DNA from: CAYGZC01 sp964354225
Lineage (GTDB): Bacteria; Bacteroidota; Ignavibacteria; UBA10030; SZUA-254
Direction: 5' to 3'
Assembly: GCA_964354225.1 (NCBI GenBank)
Contig: CAYGZC010000299.1
Location: forward strand, 1 to 6,891
Length of the DNA: 6,891 nucleotides
A program made the translations under genes and the position numbers. The stretch's first letter is position 1, and each line of letters starts with the position of its first letter. This document shows positions 1 to 5,659 of this stretch, one piece after another. The notes beneath the pieces were generated by a model. It did no database searches, was not told the DNA's origin, and worked only from the letters and a program-made list of their open reading frames with translations.

Positions 1-1
1 T

Positions 2-127
2 AATCTAAAACGATTACATTCGGCATTGGAGTATAGACCACCGATTGAATTTGAAAATGATTTTTTTAATTCACATAATGTTAACAACTGTTTCACCTTA
101 ACTCATGAATCTACTGTCTCAATTTAG
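2..127 (+). CDS. IS3-family transposase (OrfB, rve integrase core), C-terminal 41 codons only
   Basis: Reading from position 2 gives an open frame to the TAG at 125-127. It contains RLHSALEYRPPIEFE, the conserved C-terminal signature of IS3-family DDE integrases (typical form RLHSALGYRSPxEFE). This segment comes just after the last catalytic glutamate of the DDE triad, which must lie upstream of the window. About 24 poorly conserved residues follow the motif. The full protein would be the DDE recombinase that carries out copy-out/paste-in transposition, usually made by a programmed frameshift from a short upstream orfA. Whether this copy is intact cannot be judged. The family call is strong; the subgroup is not resolved. 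Confidence 0.85.
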   Translation, partial: NLKRLHSALEYRPPIEFENDFFNSHNVNNCFTLTHESTVSI

Positions 128-139
128 GGGTTCACTCCA
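113..139. repeat. Probable right terminal inverted repeat (IRR) of the IS3-family element
   Basis: The sequence has the block TGTCTCAATTTAGGGGTTCA and ends CTCCA at 139. Read inward from the end on the opposite strand it starts TGGAGTGAACCCC, i.e. 5'-TG with a GAACCCC core, a common layout for IS3-family termini. Its position over the transposase stop codon supports this. The matching left repeat lies outside the window, so the inverted-repeat relationship itself is not seen. Confidence 0.6.
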
Positions 140-1047
140 CAATCCAGTCAAGTGGAACAACAAAAGAACTCCGTAGCATTTACTTCACTGATGCTGATAC
201 AGGAATTGCTGTGGGATGGTATGACATAATTCTTCGGACTACTGATGGTGGTACAAGTTGGACGAGCAAGTCAATCGGAACGGGGGATTGGTTCTATAGC
301 GTCTCATTCATAGATGCCAGCAAAGGATGGGTAGTAGGATCTATTGGCACAATTCTTCATACCACAGATGGTGGTGCAAGTTGGACAAGCCAATCAAGCG
401 GAACATGGCCGGATCTATATAGCGTATCCTTCACCGATGGCAACACGGGAACGGCGGTGGGATATGATGGAACAATTCTTCGAACCACTAACGGTGGCGC
501 TCTGTGGACAATGCAAATCAGCGGAACGACGACGAGGCTTTTTGGAGTTTCCTTCATCGATGCCAACACTGGAACGGCGGTGGGAGATGGGGGAACAATT
601 CTTCGAACCACTAACGGCGGCGCTCAATGGACAAGCCAAATGAGTGGGACGACGCAACATATCTGGAGTGTCTCCTTCACCGATGCCAACACAGGAACGG
701 CGGTGGGATGGTATGGCACAATTCTTCGCACGAACACCGGAGGGGTTACTGCAGTTGAAGAGTATGAGAGTGCCGCCATCCCAGCAGGTTTTTCCTTAAT
801 GCAGAACTACCCAAATCCTTTTAACCCCAGCACAACAATTCGCTACGAGTTGCCGAGAGAATCTTACGTGACGCTGAAAGTTTACAACGTTCTCGGTCAA
901 GAAGTAGCGACGCTGGTAAACGAGAAGCGAGAAGCGGGAAGGTATGAGGTTGAGTTTGACGGAGCAATGCAACCGAGCGGACTATACTTCTATCGACTTC
1001 AAGTAGGCACATATATTGAAACGAAGAAATTTTTACTCTTGAAATAA
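139..1047 (+). pseudogene. 5'-truncated gene for a T9SS-secreted Asp-box (BNR/Ycf48-like) repeat protein
   Basis: The frame encodes tandem 41-residue units of the type VSFxDANTGTAVGxxGTILRTTNGGAxWTxQxSGT. Each carries an Asp-box-like turn (TTDGGTSW, TTDGGASW, then TTNGG variants), the mark of beta-propeller proteins related to BNR/Ycf48 families. After the last partial unit, about residues 188-278 counted from codon 211 form a T9SS type A sorting domain: NYPNPFNPSTTIRYELP, VTLKVYNVLGQEVATLVN, SGLYFYRL and a final KKFLLLK. This domain directs passage across the outer membrane and attachment or release at the surface. Repeat homology runs upstream of the only usable in-frame start (GTG 211, in the middle of a unit) back to about 139, exactly where the IS3-family element ends. 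There is no start codon, ribosome site or signal peptide. The most likely reading is an IS insertion that removed the 5' part of a longer gene. A short product from GTG 211 could be made but would lack Sec export. The body is visibly more GC-rich than the genes downstream. Confidence 0.85.
178..744 (+). repeat. 123-nt in-frame tandem repeats encoding Asp-box propeller units
   Basis: There are four full units of 41 codons at 178-300, 301-423, 424-546 and 547-669, then a partial unit at 670-744; the tail of an earlier unit lies at 139-177. Units 3, 4 and 5 share near-identical blocks such as GGAACGGCGGTGGGA and ACAATTCTTCG, whereas units 1 and 2 have diverged more. The period is exact, with no insertions or deletions between units. 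Blade number in the original protein cannot be known because the 5' end is missing. Confidence 0.9.
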
Positions 1048-1145
1048 CATGTGTTCGCTCATAAGATATTATACAACATCATCGAAAATTAAATATCAAA
1101 TTTTAAAAAATCTATTTTTATAATTATTTATGAAAGGATCATACA

Positions 1146-1898
1146 ATGAAAAAATATTATGTGGTTAACATCTTCATGACTGCATTCATAATGAGCACTA
1201 CTTTTGCTCAAGTAGGTGTGTTCAAAATTTGTGCAGGGAAAAATATTGGAGTGGAAAAATTACAAGGAGGTATGCGATTTATACCACAATACGACCAGGG
1301 AGACATGAATGAGATAACTGATACATTGAATCTGCGTATTAACGTAGAAGGAGGATATAGTTATCGGATAGCGAAGGTCAGTGAAAATATACCACCTGGT
1401 TTGAAAGAATATGCGGATAAATTAAAAAGTGGATTTAATGTAGCCGCAAACATTTCATATTTTTTAGGCGTAAAATCTGGTTTGTGCTTAAATTATAATC
1501 GTTTTTCGACCTCTAATTCAATGTCAGTATTATATGACGGGGGCGCTGGTAAAATGGAAGACAATATTACTATATCTTACTTCGGTATGGGATTGGCGGT
1601 AAGAGATATATTCAATAATGGGAAAATTTTTTTAATTGCTAATATTTCGATGGGTTATTGCTCCTACAACAACGACGGAAAACTTATTTATCCTATTCAA
1701 ATTGAAGGTTCCACTTATGCGTACTCAGGATTATTAAACTTAGATTTTATGGTGAGTCGTAACTGGGCATTGGGTTTTGGGATTTCATATTTAGGTGGTA
1801 CCCTAAAGGACGCAACTGTAAATGGGCAAAGTGCTAACCTCGGTGAGGAAAATTTATCCAGGTTAGATTTTAATGCTGGTGTCAGATATTATTATTAG
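1146..1898 (+). CDS. Exported outer-membrane beta-barrel-like protein, paralogue of the 4499-5434 product
   Basis: The 250-residue product starts with a clear Sec signal peptide (residues 1-21, MKKYY then a hydrophobic core, probable cleavage after TTFA). Residues 61-250 are a series of short alternating beta-strands rich in Gly, Tyr and Phe and end DFNAGVRYYY, an aromatic C-terminus typical of outer-membrane barrels. Over this part it aligns along its length with residues 113-311 of the 4499-5434 product. Shared blocks include EGGYSYR.AKV.EN, KLKSGFN.AAN, K.EDNIT, GLL.LDF and the RFDFN/RLDFN end. Residues 22-60 have no counterpart I recognise and replace the N-terminal domain of the paralogue. 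The start is supported by AAAGGA at 1133-1138, seven bases upstream. The function is unknown; an outer-membrane or periplasm-facing role is inferred from signal peptide and strand pattern. It may be transcribed alone, since 312 bases separate it from the next gene. Confidence 0.8.
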   Translation: MKKYYVVNIFMTAFIMSTTFAQVGVFKICAGKNIGVEKLQGGMRFIPQYDQGDMNEITDTLNLRINVEGGYSYRIAKVSENIPPGLKEYADKLKSGFNVAANISYFLGVKSGLCLNYNRFSTSNSMSVLYDGGAGKMEDNITISYFGMGLAVRDIFNNGKIFLIANISMGYCSYNNDGKLIYPIQIEGSTYAYSGLLNLDFMVSRNWALGFGISYLGGTLKDATVNGQSANLGEENLSRLDFNAGVRYYY

Positions 1899-1901
1899 CT
1901 T

Positions 1902-1945
1902 TTAATCAATGGTCATTAATCTCAATATTAATCATGTTATGATTA
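1902..1945. repeat. Three TTAATC direct repeats running into a perfect 7-bp inverted repeat
   Basis: TTAATC occurs at 1902-1907, 1916-1921 and 1928-1933. The last overlaps the inverted repeat TAATCAT-GTT-ATGATTA at 1929-1945. It lies just after the stop codon of the 1146-1898 gene. The hairpin is AT-rich and has no T-tract after it, so it is a poor candidate for an intrinsic terminator. It could be an mRNA 3'-end structure, a regulator site, or chance in AT-rich DNA. Confidence 0.35.
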
Positions 1946-2113
1946 CGTTCGTCAGGTATTTCGCGGTATGTCAGTAAGGATTGATCGACTATAGATCGCA
2001 ATATATAAATCAACAATTACAAAAAAAATTATTCATTATACTATCGATATTAGAAAAAGCTTCTATTGTTGCGATGAGTTGTTTGAATGTGTAACTTACT
2101 TTTATGTGTGATA

Positions 2114-2121
2114 TAAGTTTG
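2114..2121 (+). promoter_or_regulatory. Candidate Bacteroidota-type -7 promoter element for the 2211 gene
   Basis: TAAGTTTG matches the TAnnTTTG element used by the primary sigma factor of Bacteroidota. It would give a leader of roughly 85 nt before the ATG at 2211. A TTG at the expected -33 distance is not present (the nearest, 2083-2085, is about nine bases too far), so the match rests on one short element. Confidence 0.3.
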
Positions 2122-2210
2122 GACGTGAGTCGCACATCTGAACTTGAAGGTTAGTTGCACAGGATGAAGGTGTTATCATTTTTTAAATTATTTAGTAGAA
2201 GGAAAATTAT

Positions 2211-3116
2211 ATGAATAAAAACAAAAATATTTTGTTTAGATTGACAAGTATTATCTTGGTTCTATATTTATTACCTATGGTATTCTTTTCCCAAATTTAT
2301 GAATTATTTGCCCAAGAGGTAAATATAAACAATGAGATGAATTCAACCTCAATTGTATATGATACAACCAAGCAGCAATATAAACCGAGGATAAGTTGGC
2401 TCTACGGCTTCAATAAAAACAACCATAAAAGTATCATGGGATCATTCACAACAACTGGAATGTCGGAGCTGCGGTTGGGTCGTGAATTATTAATGTTCGA
2501 TTCACTTGCGCCTCAAATACTTCGATATTATTTTACTTACACCTCTCTCTGCAATAACCTAAACCAGATAGGGGAAAGCCCGTCAACCGGCAAGATTCAC
2601 ACCGATCTATGGAGGGTGGGATTTGGAACCGAAACTGGCTACGGTTACGAAATCAATAAATCATCTGTCGTCATGTATAACGATGTAGGGATGCAATTGG
2701 TATGGTTGAAACCTATCGATTATGTCGTCAATCAATCAGATAGTACAATCCTTGCACCTTTTAATAGAAGAACAATGGCTGGCACCAATACTAAAAGTGG
2801 AATAGAAATCCGGTTTGTGCCATATGTTACGGCTGATCTCGGGTTTGAGCGTGCTGCTATATATTCGGGAGAATCGTTCTGGAAATTGTTGGGTAGTTTA
2901 ATTATCGAACTTGGGGGACATATTTTAATTGATGAATCCATCAACTTATTGAAAGAGACATCTCCCAGAAGTGTTCCGATAATTAATATAATAGTGAAAA
3001 GTGGTTTTTCTTTTGGTTTATACGAATTGCGTCGGAGTCAGATGTACTGGCCCTTTGAGTCTAATCCCCCATTCATGATTGACTCATTTAAAATCGGACT
3101 AGTACTTACTTATTAA
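2211..3116 (+). CDS. Exported protein of unknown family, probably outer-membrane beta-rich
   Basis: The 301-residue product has a long Sec signal peptide: basic start MNKNKN, hydrophobic residues about 8-30, probable cleavage after A34 in ELFAQE. The mature part has alternating aromatic and Gly-rich segments (WRVGFGTETGYGYEI at 134-148, GIEIRFVPYVTADLGFE at 197-213) and ends FKIGLVLTY, consistent with a terminal outer-membrane strand. A motif-like stretch, GSFTTTGMSELRLGRE (77-92), follows the N-terminal region. Residues 226-249 are hydrophobic to amphipathic and may be a helix rather than a strand. I do not recognise the family. The start is supported by AGAAGGA at 2197-2203, seven bases before the ATG. 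It is the first gene of a likely three-gene unit; the next start is only 39 bases after its stop. Cellular location is inferred, function unknown. Confidence 0.7.
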   Translation: MNKNKNILFRLTSIILVLYLLPMVFFSQIYELFAQEVNINNEMNSTSIVYDTTKQQYKPRISWLYGFNKNNHKSIMGSFTTTGMSELRLGRELLMFDSLAPQILRYYFTYTSLCNNLNQIGESPSTGKIHTDLWRVGFGTETGYGYEINKSSVVMYNDVGMQLVWLKPIDYVVNQSDSTILAPFNRRTMAGTNTKSGIEIRFVPYVTADLGFERAAIYSGESFWKLLGSLIIELGGHILIDESINLLKETSPRSVPIINIIVKSGFSFGLYELRRSQMYWPFESNPPFMIDSFKIGLVLTY

Positions 3117-3155
3117 ATAACCAAAACAAGATTATAATTAATTAAAGGTGTCGTC

Positions 3156-4418
3156 ATGAATAAACGGAATATACTAATTGCTTCACTGGTAATTTTTTGC
3201 AGTGTGCTAATGGGATGCGGTAACTCGGCTGTTATAATGACTCCCGATTACAATAAATTTATCGATCCTTCTGATCGGTTTAAAAGGGATAATATCCGAA
3301 TAGACACTGTAATAGATAGACGTAGTACTCCATCCAATCAAATCGGGACTGCTCAAGTGGGTATGCTCAATCAAGAGGTACCATATTTACTTACAATCAG
3401 TGCCAATAAATTTGTTAAAACTGCATTGGATAAATTAATCGTAAAGGAGACTTCGGAAAAACCTCAATTTCCAATAATCGTTTTTATTGATTCACTCGAG
3501 GTTGGCGAGGAATCTACTGTTTTCTCTGGTGAGATCGGATATTTCGATTGCCATCTTTTATTTGCGTATCAGCATAGTAAGGACTCAATTGAATGTAAAT
3601 CTTCAAAGGTTAAGAAATCCAAGACATCAATTATCGATATTACTAATTCTTTAGAAGGTCTTGTGTACGAAGGCATAAATGAATGTGCTAAGGATTTTAT
3701 AGAGAATTATTGGGATAAGGAAGCTATTAGATACACGGAAAGTATGGATTCATTACTTAGATCTGAAATGATTGAAGAAGCGATTCATGGGATTAAAATA
3801 GAATATGCAAAAGATGTAAGTCCATCATCAAAAGATTTAAAAAAGATCGAGAAGTACATTCCACCTCCGAACGATCCTTCTATTATTTTCGAAGGTGGTT
3901 TTGGAATAGGATTACCGTATGGAGCATTAGGTTTCCGAGGTTCTGTGGGTAATAGTTTAATCATGGGCGAATTTGGTATCGGCGATTATCCGGTTTCACC
4001 CAAAACTTGTTTTTCAATCGGTGGCTCGGTACATTTTCTTGATCGGTACAATTGGATACATCCAAAGGTTACATGTACTTATAGTTCTCATGCGGCAACA
4101 TTAGCGTATGAATTAACTGATCAACAGGACAAAGTTGTAGAAGAGATTAGCGAATCTTTTAATGGAATAGGTATTTATGCTGGTTGTGACATCCGCTTTG
4201 CAAGCGATGGAAACTGGTTTTTAGATTTGAATGCGGGTTGGCGTTTTCCTTTTGTTGGTAATAGTGGAGTTGAAAAGAGAGATAATGAGATTCTTCAAGA
4301 TTTAAAAAATCGTGGCTACGAATTAGAAGACAAGTCGAAAGCATGGAAGAACCTTACTATATCACTTGGCTTAAACTATGTAATCGGAAGGAGCTTAATG
4401 CTTGTAACGGAAAGATAA
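3156..4418 (+). CDS. Predicted lipoprotein with N-terminal alpha/beta domain and C-terminal barrel-like domain
   Basis: The 420-residue product begins with a lipoprotein signal peptide: MNKRN, a hydrophobic core, then the lipobox LMGC with lipidated Cys21. Residues about 45-185 (starting IRIDTVIDRRSTPSNQIGTA) have mixed strands and helices and faintly resemble small YajG-like lipoprotein domains; this resemblance is only by eye. A charged, helical linker spans about 186-240 (YTESMDSLLRSEMIEEAI). From about 243 the protein changes to Gly-rich alternating strands (FEGGFGIGLPYGALGFRGSVG, ending LTISLGLNYVIG), like a small outer-membrane barrel or beta-sandwich. A lipid anchor combined with a barrel-like domain is uncommon. 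The start is backed by AAAGG at 3144-3148. It probably shares a transcript with the 2211 and 4499 genes. Function unknown. Confidence 0.7.
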   Translation: MNKRNILIASLVIFCSVLMGCGNSAVIMTPDYNKFIDPSDRFKRDNIRIDTVIDRRSTPSNQIGTAQVGMLNQEVPYLLTISANKFVKTALDKLIVKETSEKPQFPIIVFIDSLEVGEESTVFSGEIGYFDCHLLFAYQHSKDSIECKSSKVKKSKTSIIDITNSLEGLVYEGINECAKDFIENYWDKEAIRYTESMDSLLRSEMIEEAIHGIKIEYAKDVSPSSKDLKKIEKYIPPPNDPSIIFEGGFGIGLPYGALGFRGSVGNSLIMGEFGIGDYPVSPKTCFSIGGSVHFLDRYNWIHPKVTCTYSSHAATLAYELTDQQDKVVEEISESFNGIGIYAGCDIRFASDGNWFLDLNAGWRFPFVGNSGVEKRDNEILQDLKNRGYELEDKSKAWKNLTISLGLNYVIGRSLMLVTER

Positions 4419-4432
4419 ATTATCGCGATAAT
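4419..4432. promoter_or_regulatory. Perfect 14-bp palindrome directly after a stop codon
   Basis: ATTATCGCGATAAT reads the same on both strands and starts on the base after the TAA of the 3156-4418 gene. With no loop and no T-run it is not an intrinsic terminator. A dimeric regulator site for the downstream 4499 gene is possible but unproven; it sits 66 bases before that ATG. Confidence 0.35.
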
Positions 4433-4498
4433 AAAGATGACAAGGATAATTAATGGAAAAATATTATAAAGTACTTAATAATACAAGGAGAAGGCACC

Positions 4499-5434
4499 AT
4501 GAAATACTTACTAACTATCATTAGCATTATCGTTGTTAACCAATTTCTTTATGGTGACGATATCTATTTCAAAAGCGGCTATATTTTCAAAAATATAATC
4601 GTTAAAGATACAATCGATAGACGCATTAATGTAATTATCGATGACAGCTTAAGGTCATTCCCACTTTCAACTGTCTATCGAATCGTGAAACGCGAGTATA
4701 ACCCAGAAAATAAAATGAATGTTGAAAAATTTTCGCCATCCTCAATAATAGAAAATGATACGGTGGAAATAAAAAGTATTTCGGAAAATAAAAAGTCTGA
4801 CACAATTCAACGTACTTTGAAATCAGTTGATTCACTTAGAGTAAGAATAAATATTGAAGGTGGATATAGCTATCGGACAGCGAAGGTTGCTGAAAATGTT
4901 CCGACTGGTTTCAAGGACTATGTTGAAAAATTAAAAAGTGGATTCAATATCGCAGCAAATTTAGGATTGTTCGTTTGGGAACATTATGGTATCTGCATCT
5001 ATTTTTCACGATTTACGACCTCCCATTCGGTTAATAATATTTTAGTCTATGATCAAGTTAATGACAAAATACTTGGACCTGGAAAGATAGAAGATAATAT
5101 TACTGTTTTATTTTATGGAATAGGTTTAACACAAAGATTGGCTTTACGCGAAGATATTATATTAATAGGTCAAGGGATAATTGGACAAGCGGATTATACT
5201 GATGAAGGGCAGTTAATTGATAATGATATAGAAATTAAGGGTTCGTCATTTGCGTTTACTGGTTTATTGGGACTTGACTTTAGATTTTTTAATAATATTG
5301 TATTTGGTTTAAATGTATCATATCTAATCAGTACGGTAGATGCTGATGTGACCAAGCCATTGCTCGCTGGAATCAATATCAAAGAAAATTTGAATAGATT
5401 TGACTTTAACGTGGGAATAAGAATTTATCATTAA
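4499..5434 (+). CDS. Exported protein: small N-terminal domain plus beta-barrel-like domain, paralogue of the 1146-1898 product
   Basis: The 311-residue product has a Sec signal peptide (residues 1-19, probable cleavage before DDIYF). Residues 20-66 form a compact strand-rich domain (DDIYFKSGYIF ... DRRINVIIDDS ... FPLSTVYRIVKREYNP), resembling the short secreted domains of the D-x-I-x-L-K-(S/N)-G type often seen in this bacterial group. A polar linker (67-112) leads to the barrel-like region 113-311. That region aligns with residues 61-250 of the 1146-1898 product, including EGGYSYRTAKVAEN, KLKSGFNIAAN and KIEDNIT, and ends NRFDFNVGIRIYH. The start is supported by AAGGAG at 4485-4490, eight bases upstream. 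It is the last gene of the likely 2211-5434 unit. The two paralogues differ in the N-terminal module, so duplication was followed by loss or swap of that part. No enzymatic motif is visible; function unknown. Confidence 0.8.
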   Translation: MKYLLTIISIIVVNQFLYGDDIYFKSGYIFKNIIVKDTIDRRINVIIDDSLRSFPLSTVYRIVKREYNPENKMNVEKFSPSSIIENDTVEIKSISENKKSDTIQRTLKSVDSLRVRINIEGGYSYRTAKVAENVPTGFKDYVEKLKSGFNIAANLGLFVWEHYGICIYFSRFTTSHSVNNILVYDQVNDKILGPGKIEDNITVLFYGIGLTQRLALREDIILIGQGIIGQADYTDEGQLIDNDIEIKGSSFAFTGLLGLDFRFFNNIVFGLNVSYLISTVDADVTKPLLAGINIKENLNRFDFNVGIRIYH

Positions 5435-5457
5435 GAGTTTCTTACTAATGAGAAAGA

Positions 5458-5619
5458 AATGTCTACGGAATAAATGCAGCAGTGCTAGTGAACGTAAAAA
5501 GAGAAACCGAAAAGTATGAAATACCATTTCATTGATCTAAATTACAAAGCAATGTGTACTACTATCGACTTTAGACAGATCATTTTGATGAAAACAAGAA
5601 AAAAAATTTCATGAAATAA
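5458..5619 (+). pseudogene. Fossil of a T9SS C-terminal sorting domain (two in-frame stops)
   Basis: A single frame reads NVYGINAAVLVNVKRETEKY, EIPFH, stop, SKLQSNVYYYRL, stop, TDHFDENKKKNFMK, then TAA at 5617-5619. It aligns without gaps with the end of the sorting domain at 1047: NVLGQEVATLVNEKREAGRYEVEFD, then SGLYFYRL and the KKFLLLK end. The interruptions are TGA 5533-5535 and TAG 5572-5574. The frame may extend up to 5434, where RVSY resembles RESY of the intact copy, but two more stops follow and this part is weak. The N-terminal body of the original secreted protein is gone, apparently replaced by the 4499-5434 gene, which ends in a different frame immediately upstream. It lies entirely between that gene and the protease gene at 5660. 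Confidence 0.75.
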
Positions 5620-5659
5620 TCTCGAATGACATTGATTCTACAATAAAATAGGAGTAAAT

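Larger units (their letters stand above)
1..139 (+). mobile_element. Right end of an IS3-family insertion sequence (left part outside window)
   Basis: This stretch holds the C-terminal end of an IS3-family transposase followed by what looks like the right terminal inverted repeat. The transposase stop codon (125-127) lies inside the inverted repeat, which is usual for IS3-family elements. The outer boundary is placed at the CA dinucleotide at 138-139. Immediately after it the sequence matches the Asp-box repeat of the next gene, while before it the match is lost. The boundary could be off by a few bases, and the flanking target duplication cannot be checked because the left end is not in the window. 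Confidence 0.8.
1899..2210. other. Non-coding gap of 312 bases with possible regulatory sequence
   Basis: I find no convincing gene here on either strand. The start holds three TTAATC copies and a small AT-rich hairpin (annotated separately). Position 2114 begins a match to the Bacteroidota -7 promoter element. Downstream of it, AGTCGCACA (2128-2136) and AGTTGCACA (2153-2161) form a near-direct repeat with 25 bases between starts, which would fall in the leader of the 2211 gene. The ribosome site AGAAGGA of that gene is at 2197-2203. Confidence 0.5.

Noticed and set aside
105..180. Short ATG-started frame at 105 (MNLLSQFRGSLHNPV...)
   Set aside because: It spans the IS terminal repeat and the repeat-gene junction out of frame with both, and stops after 24 codons; it has no recognisable ribosome site or homology.
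357..660. Overlapping frames inside the Asp-box repeats, including an internally repetitive + strand frame at 344-643 and two - strand frames
   Set aside because: Their repetitiveness is just the 123-nt repeat read in other frames; the Asp-box frame has clear family motifs and leads into the sorting domain.
2033..2077. Possible further sorting-domain remnant: one frame reads SLYYRY, stop, KKLLLLR, stop
   Set aside because: It resembles the end of a T9SS sorting domain (YFYRL...KKFLLLK), but needs an internal deletion of several codons, lies in A/T-rich low-complexity DNA, and has no matching LVNxKRE block upstream.
4453..4524. 23-codon frame MEKYYKVLNN... upstream of and overlapping the 4499 gene
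   Set aside because: Its first residues resemble the MKKYYVVN start of the 1146 gene, but it lacks a good ribosome site, overlaps the strong ribosome site and start at 4499, and ends quickly. It may be chance or a duplicated 5' scrap.
5438..5455. Hairpin after the stop of the 4499-5434 gene
   Set aside because: The stem is about 7 bp with a G-T wobble and is AT-rich with no T-tract following, so it does not qualify as an intrinsic terminator.
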